From NCBI GenBank assembly GCA_031276035.1, contig JAISNV010000019.1, forward strand, positions 62,001 through 126,000: a DNA stretch of 64,000 bases. The letters are read 5' to 3'. The position numbers and the translations under genes were made by a program. Origin of the DNA: Bacteroidales bacterium. Lineage in GTDB: Bacteria > Bacteroidota > Bacteroidia > Bacteroidales > BM520. Below, in pieces: positions 55,247 to 64,000 of the stretch; the stretch's first letter is position 1; each line of letters starts with the position of its first letter. Below the pieces are notes generated by a model that had not been told where the DNA came from, ran no database searches, and saw only the letters and a program-made list of their open reading frames with translations.

Positions 55247-57190
55247 TTATTTGCTTAATTCTTTTTCGATTTCTAAATTAATATGATTAATAAATTCTTT
55301 AATAGAAAGAACTCCCATTTCACCTTCTCCATGCCTTCTTACAGACACAGTACCATCTTGGCTCTCTTTCTCCCCAACGAGTAAGATATAAGGGATTTTT
55401 TTCATTTCTGCATCTCTGATCTTTCTGCCTGTTTTTTCAGCACGACCGTCAACACTGCCGCGAACATCATTTGCTCTCAAATTCTTTCTTACTTCCTCAG
55501 CGTAATCATTATACTTTTCACTAATAGGAAGAATTATCATTTGATCCGGTGTTAACCAAAGCGGAAAATTACCGGCACAATGTTCTATTAACACGGCAAC
55601 AAACCTTTCCATTGAACCGAACGGCGCTCTGTGGATCATTACAGGACGATGTTTCTGATTGTCATTACCTGTATATTCAAGCTCAAAACGTTCAGGAAGA
55701 TTATAGTCAACTTGAATTGTCCCGAGTTGCCATTTTCTACCGATAGCATCCTTAACCATAAAATCCATTTTCGGTCCGTAAAAAGCTGCTTCTCCGTATT
55801 CAATAATAGCATTAATCCCGGTCTCTTCAGCAACATCCAAAATTGCTTGTTCGGCTTTTTGCCAATTTTCCTCACTACCGATATATTTTTCACGATTAAA
55901 CTTATCTCGTAAAGAAATCTGAGCTGTAAAATCTTTAAAATCCAGAATACTGAATATCTTCATAACAATTTCCATAACTCCCTTAAATTCGTCTTTTAAC
56001 TGATCGGGCGTACAGAAAATGTGGGCATCGTCTTGCGTAAATCCCCTTACACGGGTAAGTCCGTGCAACTCACCGCTTTGTTCATAACGATAAACCGTAC
56101 CGAATTCTGCAATTCTATATGGCAAATCTTTATATGATCTTGGTTTTGAAGCATATATTTCACAATGATGAGGACAATTCATCGGTTTTAAAAAATATTC
56201 TTCACCTTCTTCCGGAGTAGTAATAGGTCGAAAAGAATCTTTTCCGTATTTTTGAAAATGGCCAGATGTTTTATATAAATTAACGTTTCCTATATGAGGA
56301 GTTATAACTTGTTCGTAACCTGCTTCTTTTTGAACTTTTTTAAGGAAGTCTTCGAGGCGACCTCTTAGTTCCGTGCCTTTCGGAAGCCAAATCGGTAAAC
56401 CCAGCCCGACACGTTGAGAAAAAGTAAACAATTCGAGTTCTTTACCAATCTTCCTGTGGTCACGCTTTTTAGCCTCTTCGAGCATTTCAAGATATTCGGC
56501 AAGTTCTTTAGCCTTAGGGAAAGAAATACCGTAAACTCTTGTAAGTTGCTTTCGATTCTCATCGCCACGCCAATAAGCTCCCGCGATACTTAAAACCTTG
56601 AAAGCTTTTATCATTGATGAATCAATAAGGTGCGGACCACGACACAAATCTACGAATGTATTTGATTCATAAAACGTTATAGTTCCGTCTTCCAATTCAT
56701 TAATTAATTCAACTTTATACTCATCGCCTTTTTTAGTGAAATAATCCAAAGCTTCCGCTTTAGAAACCTTTTTACAAACGAAAGGAGTTTTAGAACGGGC
56801 TAATTCCATGAATTTATCTTCAATGGATTTGAAATCGGCATCGGAGATTTTATAATCCATAAAATCAATATCATAATAAAAACCGTTTTCTATAGCCGGA
56901 CCAATACCGAATTTAACTCCGGGATATAATTGTTCGATTGCCGCTGCCATGATATGAGCTGAAGAATGCCACATTACGGCTTTACCTTCGGGGTCATTCC
57001 AGGTTAAAAGCGACACGTTAGCATCATTTTCGATTTGAAAATCAAGACTGCAAACCACTTCATTTACCTTAGCAGCGAGCACATTTCTCGCAAGTCCTTC
57101 GCTTATCGAAAGAGCTACATCATAAGGAGTTACGCCTGATTCAAATTGTTTGATACTACCATCCGGTAACGTTATATTTATCATTCTCAT
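55247..57190 (-). CDS. thrS: Threonyl-tRNA synthetase
   Basis: 647 aa, class II synthetase with TGS domain (1-60), editing domain (about 65-225, [24 protein letters not shown] and DLCRGPHL with zinc/editing residues), catalytic domain (about 245-535, motif 2 [34 protein letters not shown] zinc site, motif 3 [11 protein letters not shown]) and anticodon-binding domain (about 540-647). First gene of its operon; ATG at 57190 is 21 bases past the promoter box. Confidence 0.97.
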   Translation of the reverse strand: MRMINITLPDGSIKQFESGVTPYDVALSISEGLARNVLAAKVNEVVCSLDFQIENDANVSLLTWNDPEGKAVMWHSSAHIMAAAIEQLYPGVKFGIGPAIENGFYYDIDFMDYKISDADFKSIEDKFMELARSKTPFVCKKVSKAEALDYFTKKGDEYKVELINELEDGTITFYESNTFVDLCRGPHLIDSSMIKAFKVLSIAGAYWRGDENRKQLTRVYGISFPKAKELAEYLEMLEEAKKRDHRKIGKELELFTFSQRVGLGLPIWLPKGTELRGRLEDFLKKVQKEAGYEQVITPHIGNVNLYKTSGHFQKYGKDSFRPITTPEEGEEYFLKPMNCPHHCEIYASKPRSYKDLPYRIAEFGTVYRYEQSGELHGLTRVRGFTQDDAHIFCTPDQLKDEFKGVMEIVMKIFSILDFKDFTAQISLRDKFNREKYIGSEENWQKAEQAILDVAEETGINAIIEYGEAAFYGPKMDFMVKDAIGRKWQLGTIQVDYNLPERFELEYTGNDNQKHRPVMIHRAPFGSMERFVAVLIEHCAGNFPLWLTPDQMIILPISEKYNDYAEEVRKNLRANDVRGSVDGRAEKTGRKIRDAEMKKIPYILLVGEKESQDGTVSVRRHGEGEMGVLSIKEFINHINLEIEKELSK

Positions 57191-57211
57191 AAGTATCTAA
57201 TAATTAGCTTG

Positions 57212-57219
57212 CAAAGATA
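57212..57219 (-). promoter_or_regulatory. Promoter -7 box for thrS operon
   Basis: TATCTTTG on the minus strand, 21 bases before the thrS ATG. The leader is too short for a T-box, and none was seen. Confidence 0.7.
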
Positions 57220-57460
57220 CAAAAATTAATTAATAATTAGGATTTAACATATAATAATTTTTTCTTTATATTTACTTAAGATTGTAATTTCACAAATACC
57301 GAATCCGAACAATATGATTAACAGCACATTGAATGCATTAAAAAATTTTAAAAAGAACACAGCATACTTAGTTACGAAACATTAAATTATAATCAACATA
57401 ATATTATTAAAATATACAAAAAAATTTTATCATATTTTTATTTAATTACAACTATTAGTA

Positions 57461-57468
57461 TATTTTTG
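57461..57468 (+). promoter_or_regulatory. Promoter -7 box for the envelope-protein module
   Basis: TATTTTTG (TAnnTTTG), 83 bases before the ATG at 57552. The 57220-57460 stretch has only a 23-codon ORF (57314-57385) that I do not support as a gene. Confidence 0.55.
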
Positions 57469-57551
57469 CAGAAAATATTTGATCAATATTAATTAATAAA
57501 GATTAACAAACTAAGTCTGTTTAAATAAAAAACAATAAAACAAGAGCGTTT

Positions 57552-58193
57552 ATGCAAAAAATACTATTTATTATTTTTATAATCTTTTGTTCGATGAGAA
57601 TGTCGGCTCAAAATGAATTAACTCCGGGATATCATACGGAAGGTGGAGAAGTGTTAACATACACAAGAAAGGGAGATAGATTTATTGCCGCAGGAATAGG
57701 TGCGGGAACATCATACGGAAATCTCGGAATAAAGATAACGAGCAAGCTTACAAAGGGCTTTGGACTCAGTGCGGCAATAGGCACACGAACTTTTCCTTTG
57801 TCGATACCTATAAACGTATCAATATCCGACGAACTGTTAGAACTTGGATTACCGTTCATAAACAAAACTCTCAAAGGAATGTCTATGAACATAGGTTTTG
57901 ATGCATGGATTAATAATTTCTGTATCGGATTTCACTATGCTCAATATGGAAAATGGACATCTTTATATGACAATCAGAGAAAAACCCTACATGGTTTTTT
58001 ATTTATCTATGAAGGTCATATTCCTTTAGGAAAATTACCACTTGCAATTACAGTTGGCGGCAATTTCGGGTTTGCATTCGGGAAAGATAAATTTCTGGAA
58101 TTGGTTGAACCTACTATAAATGGTGATGGCGATTTTTTTACCACTTTATTTGTGGGGCTAGATGTTGGTATATGTTATAAATTCAAGTATTAA
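57552..58193 (+). CDS. Exported protein, probable small beta-barrel
   Basis: 213 aa with a signal peptide (KILFIIFIIFCSMRMSAQ, cleavage near residue 19-20). The mature part is Gly-rich with alternating pattern (FIAAGIGAGTSYGNLGIKITSKL, GFGLSAAIGTRTF, GFHYAQYGKW, AITVGGNFGFAFG) and ends with an aromatic residue series (VGLDVGICYKFKY), as outer-membrane barrels do. Family not recognised. First of three closely spaced envelope genes (17 and 4 base gaps). Confidence 0.72.
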   Translation: MQKILFIIFIIFCSMRMSAQNELTPGYHTEGGEVLTYTRKGDRFIAAGIGAGTSYGNLGIKITSKLTKGFGLSAAIGTRTFPLSIPINVSISDELLELGLPFINKTLKGMSMNIGFDAWINNFCIGFHYAQYGKWTSLYDNQRKTLHGFLFIYEGHIPLGKLPLAITVGGNFGFAFGKDKFLELVEPTINGDGDFFTTLFVGLDVGICYKFKY

Positions 58194-58210
58194 TTAAAAA
58201 AATAAAAATC

Positions 58211-58963
58211 ATGAATAACCTTATTAATAACTTCACAAAAGTAATTATCGGCATAGTATGCCTTCTAATATTAATTTCATGTGCTCCGAAGCCGCAATTA
58301 GCAGTAATAAAAGCACCTGTAATGGAAGATGTTTTAATATCTTCCGATGACCTAAAAGCTTATCTTGCAAGCCATCCAAAACTTTCAGTAGTATTACGCA
58401 TTCCACAAAACACAGAGAATATTACCTCCGCACAAAAAGAGAACAACACTACCTTTTACAATGAATTGGAAAAAGCATTGATAATGAACGGATTTGATGT
58501 AAAAGATCGCGCATCTGTAGAAAATATATTAAAAAACACTACCGATATATTTGATTATGAGCAAATAGGTAAAAAACTCAAAGTAGATTTATTTATTGAA
58601 ATTACCGAATTATCATTTTATGAACCTTACTATCCAAGTGAATATAAAATAAAATCTACCGGCCAGAAATATACCATTACAAACAAAATACTCAACACAT
58701 CATATGCAAGATTAAGCTACAAAATTGTAATTGCTGAAACCGGCTCGGTGGGTGGTATGTTTACTGTGTATAAACAACGTTGCACTGAAGGTTGCGAATT
58801 CGACGTAATTTACCGTGACGGAATGCTGCCAAAATATAGATTACCGGAGCAACGTAATAATGATATGTGGTATGACAAGATTAACTGGACATTCTATAAC
58901 ACATATGCGGAAATCTCAGCTTACTTTTCAAATCAACTTATTAACACACTAAGAAACAAGTAA
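58211..58963 (+). CDS. Lipoprotein of unknown function
   Basis: 250 aa. Signal peptide with lipobox (VCLLILISC, lipid Cys24). Mature part begins APKPQLAVIKAPVMEDVLISSDDLKAYL; residues 90-150 (NEFYNELEKALIMNGFDVKDRASVEN-like, KLKVDLFIEITELSF) look like the alpha/beta fold of CsgG-like or LpoB/TolB-N type envelope lipoproteins. I cannot name the family with confidence. Co-transcribed with the flanking exported proteins. Confidence 0.75.
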   Translation: MNNLINNFTKVIIGIVCLLILISCAPKPQLAVIKAPVMEDVLISSDDLKAYLASHPKLSVVLRIPQNTENITSAQKENNTTFYNELEKALIMNGFDVKDRASVENILKNTTDIFDYEQIGKKLKVDLFIEITELSFYEPYYPSEYKIKSTGQKYTITNKILNTSYARLSYKIVIAETGSVGGMFTVYKQRCTEGCEFDVIYRDGMLPKYRLPEQRNNDMWYDKINWTFYNTYAEISAYFSNQLINTLRNK

Positions 58964-58967
58964 AATC

Positions 58968-59915
58968 ATGAAAAGATTAAATAAATATCTTTTAATCCTG
59001 CTCAGTAGCTTTTGTATATTATCTTTATCGAGTTGCGATCCTGAAGTAACAATTGATGATGAATTGCAAGGTACATGGCGACTACAGCAAATTAGCTATA
59101 CTTATAGAAATGAAAACGGAGTTCTTATTAACGCTTTCGAAGAAGGGAGCATTATAGAAAAATTTGAACTTCTGGAATTAACAAAAAGCATCAAACCTTT
59201 TATTACATCTTATACATGCAACGCTGTTTATTTGAACGGCAGTTGGTACAACGTTGAAGATGGTGGGGACATCGACTACACCATTAATGGTAACATATTG
59301 ACAATAAAAGCCTACGAAGGCGGAACGTTCTACCAACTCGTTAACGCCGCTTCGCTTTTAAGACCAATGGAACAATTGATTCTTACTTTCAAAAAAGGCG
59401 GATACGAAGATGAAGATGATCCGGATCCTGTAATAGAAAACCCTGAGGAAGATGGTTATATATTATCGACAATGGAATACGAACCATACAGGCATCCATT
59501 ATATGAAAATTATCCGGATAATCTATATAGTGAACAAAAAAATCATTTGATTACTTTGTATCAAGATGATGAGAGAACGATTTGCATAGGATACAAATAC
59601 GACAAACTTTGGTTATTGGTTTATGAAATCTATCAAGACCATTGGCATATTCTTCAAGATATTGTGGATTATGATTATTATTGGAATAATGAGTATATTT
59701 TCTTCTCTGTAGGACAGGTAATAACATTAAATACAATAACCGAAAAACGAGAATTTAATAGTGGAAACGGAAAAACTCCTACATCCTTCGCACTTGAAAA
59801 TATAAACGACGGATTTGTTATTGGGTTTAAAGTTAATAATGTCGAAAAATTTATACGTATTCGTGCCAAAGATAAAAATAATGGAATTTTTATTATGGAA
59901 TACTCATATTTTTAA
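58968..59915 (+). CDS. Lipoprotein with lipocalin-like N-terminal domain
   Basis: 315 aa. Lipobox LSLSSC with lipid Cys23. Residues about 30-140 (DDELQGTWRLQQISYTY, LNGSWYNVEDGGDIDYTINGNILTIKAYEGGTF) fit the lipocalin-like beta-barrel common in Bacteroidota lipoproteins. The second half (about 150-315), after an acidic linker (EDEDDPDPVIENPEEDG), is a separate beta-rich domain of unknown kind. Starts 4 bases after the preceding lipoprotein gene. Confidence 0.75.
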   Translation: MKRLNKYLLILLSSFCILSLSSCDPEVTIDDELQGTWRLQQISYTYRNENGVLINAFEEGSIIEKFELLELTKSIKPFITSYTCNAVYLNGSWYNVEDGGDIDYTINGNILTIKAYEGGTFYQLVNAASLLRPMEQLILTFKKGGYEDEDDPDPVIENPEEDGYILSTMEYEPYRHPLYENYPDNLYSEQKNHLITLYQDDERTICIGYKYDKLWLLVYEIYQDHWHILQDIVDYDYYWNNEYIFFSVGQVITLNTITEKREFNSGNGKTPTSFALENINDGFVIGFKVNNVEKFIRIRAKDKNNGIFIMEYSYF

Positions 59916-60012
59916 ATTAACTTGATTACTTTAAGAAAATATAATAAAAAACAAATTCAACAAAAATAATTAATGTTGAATATAATTAATATTAACCTTA
60001 TAAAATTAGTTT

Positions 60013-60348
60013 ATGGATTTAAATTTCACAAGTTTAGAAAAAAAAGCGATTGCTAAAGTTCTTATTGACATAGCTATTGCCGACAACAAAGCAGATTCAT
60101 ACGAAAGCGCTTATTTTGTCCAAATACAGGAAGTTCTCAATATTTCAGTTGCTGAAATTGAAGAAACCGAATACATGAGCGTAGCAGGTTGCCTGAAGAT
60201 AATAAAAAACTTCACTCCTGATAAAAAAGCTGCAATGGTATTTATGATGAGGGAAATGATCAAAGTTGACGGCGATATCAGTGATGAGGAATTTAGTATT
60301 TTTCAAACGGTTTGCGAGTTTGCAGAAATCGGACCCGATGTAGAATAA
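60013..60348 (+). CDS. TerB-like small helical protein
   Basis: 111 aa, all-helical, no signal peptide. The pattern of an early VLIDIAIADNKADSYES and a late MIKVDGDISDEEFSIFQTVC, two related acidic D-x-x half-sites, matches the TerB-like fold (acidic metal-binding helices) known from tellurite-resistance and envelope-stress proteins. Probably cytoplasmic. Lies 97 bases after the lipoprotein gene and ends before a bidirectional terminator. Confidence 0.65.
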   Translation: MDLNFTSLEKKAIAKVLIDIAIADNKADSYESAYFVQIQEVLNISVAEIEETEYMSVAGCLKIIKNFTPDKKAAMVFMMREMIKVDGDISDEEFSIFQTVCEFAEIGPDVE

Positions 60349-60375
60349 TAGCCTTACTAAACAAGTTATTTAATT

Positions 60376-60412
60376 AAAAACGGGTGAGTATAATATATAT
60401 TCATCCGTTTTT
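60376..60412. terminator. Bidirectional terminator
   Basis: AAAAACGGGTGA (60376-60387) pairs with TCATCCGTTTTT (60401-60412) with one G:U pair, A- and T-runs on each side. Separates the TerB-like and Omp85 genes, which converge. Confidence 0.85.
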
Positions 60413-60416
60413 AATT

Positions 60417-61688
60417 TCAAAACAAAAAATCCACTCCAAAAAACACTCCAAATTCTCTATCTCGTTTATCTACAGGAAATCCTATTTCCCCAGACAACAC
60501 AGTTGTTTTGTTAAGAATTATCTTCCCTCCTATTCCATACGAAGAATGAATGGCATCATTATTAGTATTATAAATAATATCGGATCTTCCGTTCTCCAAA
60601 GCATTAAACATTTGTTCTTTATGATACGGACTAACCGCAAGTCCCATATCAAAGAAAAGATTTACGCACAAATCAACATCCCAAATCCAAAGCCTGAAAC
60701 TGAAAGGTGTATATCTGAACTCAAAATTCGAATAGAAAACGCTATTTCCGACAATCCTCACCAAATCGATTCCTCTGACAGTATAAGCCCCTCCGACACC
60801 TTCCACATTTGATCGTGATTGGTTGAAAGAATGCATTCGCGGTAAAAGATAAAACGGACAATCTCCTGCAATAACGCCCTGATAAACCAACCGATATGCA
60901 AATTGCAATTTTCTTTTCCAAAGATTAATAAAATGAGAATGCTGAGCCGTAAAAATCAGATGTGATAAATTTCTTTTATCGAAAAAATCCGGCGAATACA
61001 TTATTGATGCAAACGAATACATACCTTTCGACGGTACCTTCTTTACATCACGCGAATCGTAAATAAGTCCGAGCTTGAAATACATATTATTACCGCCATT
61101 AATCTGGTTTTCATCAATAATGCCTTCGGAAACATAATCGGCAAAAAGAGATTCACCTTCTTTAGGTTTAATATCGAAGGAAAACATTTCAATCCCCGCC
61201 GCTATTTTTAAATCTTTATATACCGGTTTATACAATTCCAAAAATCCGGCAAAATGATTTCGTGAAAAAGTATAATATGACGATTCATTTCCAAGAACCG
61301 ACATAAACCCGTTGAATCCTCTGAATTGATAATTTTTCTCAACAAAATACCCTGCATCGGCAACAAACTCAAAATATTTCAAAAATTTTCCCGAATAAAA
61401 AAATACTCTGCCGCTTCCTGCATTTGAAGTCACATATTCTCCTTGCACCAGAATCAGATTATACAAATTCGGGTAAATCTTCCCATCACCATAGTTATAC
61501 ATCTGCATATTTAGTCCGAACGTCAGTCCTACACCGGAGGTATAAGAAAACATCGGAATCGGTAAAAACGACCATCCTGTTTTGATATTTTCATTAACAG
61601 AATCATTCTTTTGAACATTGTTCGGAAAAATGTTATTGCTTAATAAACATGAGAAAAGTAATATCAATAAGTAAATTTTATTCTTCAT
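60417..61688 (-). CDS. BamA/TamA-type outer-membrane barrel protein
   Basis: 423 aa with a signal peptide (KIYLLILLFSCLLSNNIFP). It carries the Omp85 barrel: LGLIYDSRDVKKVPSKGMY, the loop-6 motif in AYTVRGIDLVRIVGN (VRG), FEFRYTPFSF, and NLFFDMGLAVSP. The N-terminal POTRA domains are missing, so it is a barrel-only member of the surface-antigen family, common in Bacteroidota and of unclear role. Single gene; a stop-proximal terminator at 60376-60412. Confidence 0.85.
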   Translation of the reverse strand: MKNKIYLLILLFSCLLSNNIFPNNVQKNDSVNENIKTGWSFLPIPMFSYTSGVGLTFGLNMQMYNYGDGKIYPNLYNLILVQGEYVTSNAGSGRVFFYSGKFLKYFEFVADAGYFVEKNYQFRGFNGFMSVLGNESSYYTFSRNHFAGFLELYKPVYKDLKIAAGIEMFSFDIKPKEGESLFADYVSEGIIDENQINGGNNMYFKLGLIYDSRDVKKVPSKGMYSFASIMYSPDFFDKRNLSHLIFTAQHSHFINLWKRKLQFAYRLVYQGVIAGDCPFYLLPRMHSFNQSRSNVEGVGGAYTVRGIDLVRIVGNSVFYSNFEFRYTPFSFRLWIWDVDLCVNLFFDMGLAVSPYHKEQMFNALENGRSDIIYNTNNDAIHSSYGIGGKIILNKTTVLSGEIGFPVDKRDREFGVFFGVDFLF

Positions 61689-61855
61689 TAAGGGTAAGTT
61701 AATTCGCCGACAAAAATAGCTTTTTTAGTTGAAATCTGAGTGTTGTAAGTTGAAAGTTATTTTTTATTACTAAAATTTAACATACAACTTAAAGAAATAA
61801 AGATTAATTTTTATTATTTGACGATTCTGTTTTTAAAACTTTCAACTAATTTCTC

Positions 61856-61863
61856 TACCTTCG
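61856..61863 (+). promoter_or_regulatory. Promoter -7 box variant for xseA
   Basis: TACCTTCG (TAnnTTCG variant), only 4 bases before the xseA ATG, so transcription would begin at or beside the start codon. Confidence 0.5.
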
Positions 61864-61867
61864 CAAC

Positions 61868-63199
61868 ATGAATTCCATAGGAAAAATATTATCTCTATAC
61901 GAACTTACAAGTTTTATTCAGGCTGAAATAAATAATGCCTTTTATGTTCCGATTTGGGTTAAGGCGGAACTCGTTAAATTAAATTATTACCAGCAATCTG
62001 GACATTGTTTTCCCGATCTTGTTGAAAAAGACGAAGGAAAAATTAAGGCACAAATCAGAGCTACAATATGGAATCACGCTTATGTAATGATTGCTTCTAA
62101 GTTTAAGAAAATTACAGGCTCAACAATCACTCCCGGAATGCAGCTACTTTTTCAAGTACAAGTTTCCTTTTCTCCATTATACGGAATGTCTTTAAATATT
62201 CTTGATATTGATCCGACTTTCACTTTGGGCGCTTTGGCTTATGAGAAACAACTGAGTATTGACAAGCTCACAAAGGCAAGTGTAATCAATCTAAACAAAG
62301 AAAAGCCGATACCGCTTTTGTTGCAAAATTTGGCAATCATTTCTGTAGAAAGCAGCAAAGGTTATAATGATTTTATTCAAACTATTAATGAATATAAAGA
62401 TTTCTACACAATAAAACACAAGATATTTCCTGCGGTTTTACAAGGAGATGCGGCAATTACTTCTCAAATTTCAGCTTTAAATGAAATTAAGAAATCTTAT
62501 AAAAGATTTGATGCCGTGCTGATTCTCAGAGGTGGTGGCGCTGATGTGGGAATGAACTGTTATGATAATTTTGAACTCGCATATAATGTAGCTACTTTTC
62601 CAATTCCTGTTATCACGGGAATCGGGCATTCTACCGACAATACAATTGTTGATATGGTTGCCGCCGCCAATATGAAAACCCCGACGGAAGCGGCAAATTT
62701 TATTATTTCTAAATTTGTAACTTTCGAACAAAATTTAAACAAAGTTAAAAATAGAATCATTGAAAGATGTAAGGATTTAATAGCAGAAGAAATGTATTAT
62801 CTCGACAAACTATCAACCAATATTGTAAATCAAAGCGAAGATTTGTTAGAAGACTGCTTTGGCGAATTAAATATTATGTATAAAAATATTGCTAATAATA
62901 TTACGACAATATTGATAAAAGAGGATAATAGTATCTTAACCAATATTAATTCAATAAAACTCAACTCAAAAATATTGATTAATAGTCAAAACCACAATCT
63001 TAAACTTTTTGAATCAAAACAAAATTTATTAAATCCCGAAAACGTTTTAAAAAGAGGTTTCAGTATTACTTATTACGATGGAAAAACGGTTAAAAATGCA
63101 AATGAAGTTCCTGAAAATGCGGAGATTGAAACAATTCTATTTAATGGAAAAATAAATAGTGTAACTAAACATATTAGTAAGAATGAGCAAAACAACTAA
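61868..63199 (+). CDS. xseA: Exodeoxyribonuclease VII large subunit
   Basis: 443 aa. Degrades single-stranded DNA in both directions with XseB. N-terminal OB-fold (1-105, WVKAELVKLNYYQQSGHCFPDLVEKDEGKI), catalytic domain (about 120-310, with LQGDAAITSQI, DAVLILRGGGADVGMNCYDN, VITGIGHSTDNTIVDMVA and KTPTEAANF), then coiled coil and the end motif LKRGFSITYYDGK. Slightly short against the usual 400-460 aa. The next gene overlaps it by 17 bases. Confidence 0.94.
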   Translation: MNSIGKILSLYELTSFIQAEINNAFYVPIWVKAELVKLNYYQQSGHCFPDLVEKDEGKIKAQIRATIWNHAYVMIASKFKKITGSTITPGMQLLFQVQVSFSPLYGMSLNILDIDPTFTLGALAYEKQLSIDKLTKASVINLNKEKPIPLLLQNLAIISVESSKGYNDFIQTINEYKDFYTIKHKIFPAVLQGDAAITSQISALNEIKKSYKRFDAVLILRGGGADVGMNCYDNFELAYNVATFPIPVITGIGHSTDNTIVDMVAAANMKTPTEAANFIISKFVTFEQNLNKVKNRIIERCKDLIAEEMYYLDKLSTNIVNQSEDLLEDCFGELNIMYKNIANNITTILIKEDNSILTNINSIKLNSKILINSQNHNLKLFESKQNLLNPENVLKRGFSITYYDGKTVKNANEVPENAEIETILFNGKINSVTKHISKNEQNN

Positions 63200-63386
63200 A
63201 AAAATATCTTATAAAGAAGCATACGACGAATTGCTATCAATAAATGAAGATTTGGAAAATAATGAGATAGGTATAGACGATTTGACTAAAAAATTGAAAC
63301 GTGCCGGAGAATTAATAAAAATTTGTCGAAATCAAATTAAACTTACTGAGGAAGAAACCAAAAATATATTGGAACAATTTGACTAA
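63183..63386 (+). CDS. xseB: Exodeoxyribonuclease VII small subunit
   Basis: 67 aa, usual length of about 70-80. Helical: ISYKEAYDELLSINEDLENNEIGIDDLTKKLKRAGELI then CRNQIKLTEEETKNIL, the conserved XseB pattern. Overlaps xseA by 17 bases, so the two subunits are made from one message. Confidence 0.93.
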   Translation: MSKTTKKISYKEAYDELLSINEDLENNEIGIDDLTKKLKRAGELIKICRNQIKLTEEETKNILEQFD

Positions 63387-63435
63387 TAGTAATTAAAAAT
63401 ATTTCTTACCAAATTAGGTTAATAAAAATTTAATT

Positions 63436-64000
63436 ATGGAAAAAATAATCACACTAAATAATGTTTACAAAAGTTACGGTGAACTTAAAGTTCTTAGAGG
63501 AATTGATTTGGATATTCATAAATCCGAAATCATTTCTTTAACCGGTCCTTCGGGCGCAGGAAAATCAACCTTAATGCATATCATCGGTACTCTTGATAAA
63601 CCTGATTCCGGAAATGTAAAATTTCATAATATTGATGTTCTTAAACTTAGCGATAAAAAATTATCTGAGTTTAGAAATAAAAATATCGGATTTATTTTTC
63701 AATTCCATCATTTGCTGCAGGAATTTACTGCTCTGGAAAACATTTGCATTCCGGCATATATCGCTGGAAAGCAAAAGAAAGAAACGGAACTGAAAGCTTT
63801 AGAACTTCTTGAAATACTTTCACTTAAAGATCGTGCAGAACACAAGCCTTCAGAATTGTCGGGTGGTGAGCAACAAAGAGTTGCCGTTGCTCGTTCATTA
63901 ATTAATAATCCGGAAATTATCCTTGCCGACGAACCATCGGGAAACCTTGATTCGGAAAATGCTTTCGAGTTACACAAATTGTTCTTTGAACTTAGAAAAT
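63436..64000 (+). CDS. ABC transporter ATPase, LolD-like (partial)
   Basis: 188 codons visible, cut by the window end. Walker [11 protein letters not shown]-loop in [16 protein letters not shown], signature [14 protein letters not shown], Walker [12 protein letters not shown]. The combination matches LolD/MacB-type exporters; LolD (lipoprotein release to the outer membrane) is the best guess. Lies 49 bases after xseB, and the adjacent RBS-like run is weak. Confidence 0.88.
   Translation, partial: MEKIITLNNVYKSYGELKVLRGIDLDIHKSEIISLTGPSGAGKSTLMHIIGTLDKPDSGNVKFHNIDVLKLSDKKLSEFRNKNIGFIFQFHHLLQEFTALENICIPAYIAGKQKKETELKALELLEILSLKDRAEHKPSELSGGEQQRVAVARSLINNPEIILADEPSGNLDSENAFELHKLFFELRK

Noticed and set aside
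57314-57385. 23-codon basic ORF in the thrS upstream gap
   Set aside because: No promoter or ribosome site that I can support and no known similarity.
62091-62106. TCTAAGTTTAAG in xseA as another dispersed repeat
   Set aside because: Only the right half of the repeat core is present (GCTTCTAAGTTTAAG); the ACTT arm is missing.

Overview
The window is ordinary chromosomal DNA from a low-GC member of the Bacteroidota, probably Bacteroidales or a near relative; this assignment is by inference. The support is consistent. Most transcription units start at the Bacteroidota-type -7 box TAnnTTTG rather than a sigma70 -10 box. There is a C25 (gingipain-like) protease with a type IX secretion C-terminal domain, a DUF5723/TSP3/OmpA protein, DUF4954 and DUF3127 proteins, and many lipoproteins. 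No tRNA, rRNA or CRISPR array was seen.

Layout. 1-3.9 kb: 3' part of a P5C dehydrogenase gene, then metK-xth on the minus strand behind a SAM-II-type riboswitch. 4-10.4 kb: a methyltransferase, an acetyltransferase, a patatin, an esterase lipoprotein, and a GT4 plus DUF4954 operon. 10.7-14.9 kb: two tandem Na/Pi cotransporter paralogues overlapping truA. 15-18 kb: a WYL-family regulator lacking its WYL core, facing a polyamine-type operon (DUF3127, agmatinase, deoxyhypusine synthase-like). 18.3-22.5 kb: a lipoprotein and an OmpA-family protein. 22.6-28.4 kb: polysaccharide export and polymerisation genes (Wzx, two Wzz, Wzy) with a YggS gene at the end. 28.5-33.3 kb: purD, a membrane protein, rnhB and an anchored beta-propeller-like protein. 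33.3-39.2 kb: a membrane LytTR regulator, the C25 protease and a REP-associated tyrosine transposase (RAYT). 39.3-46.5 kb: a LutA-like Fe-S protein, tex, a barrel protein, a C_GCAxxG_C_C protein, rpsO and pnp. 46.6-50.4 kb: ZIP transporter, DPS-like ferritin, nfo and a K/H antiporter. 50.5-53.8 kb: ispD, menG, a degraded stretch and queH. 54-57.2 kb: thrS-infC-rpmI-rplT. 57.5-64 kb: a module of envelope proteins of unknown function, a TerB-like protein, an Omp85 barrel protein, xseA-xseB and the start of a LolD-like ATPase.

The most unusual signal is a short dispersed repeat, TCACTTTCTAAGTYTA, whose core ACTT-TCT-AAGT is a minimal hairpin. At least 17 copies occur, mostly intergenic and in same-strand clusters of two or three. 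One copy lies just upstream of the RAYT gene. RAYTs are known to be linked to REP repeats, so I propose these as a REP-like family served by this RAYT. A second signal is the stretch at 52.1-53.1 kb, which holds a 58-bp near-perfect palindrome, a small gene with its own promoter, and a promoter followed by a truncated signal-peptide ORF.
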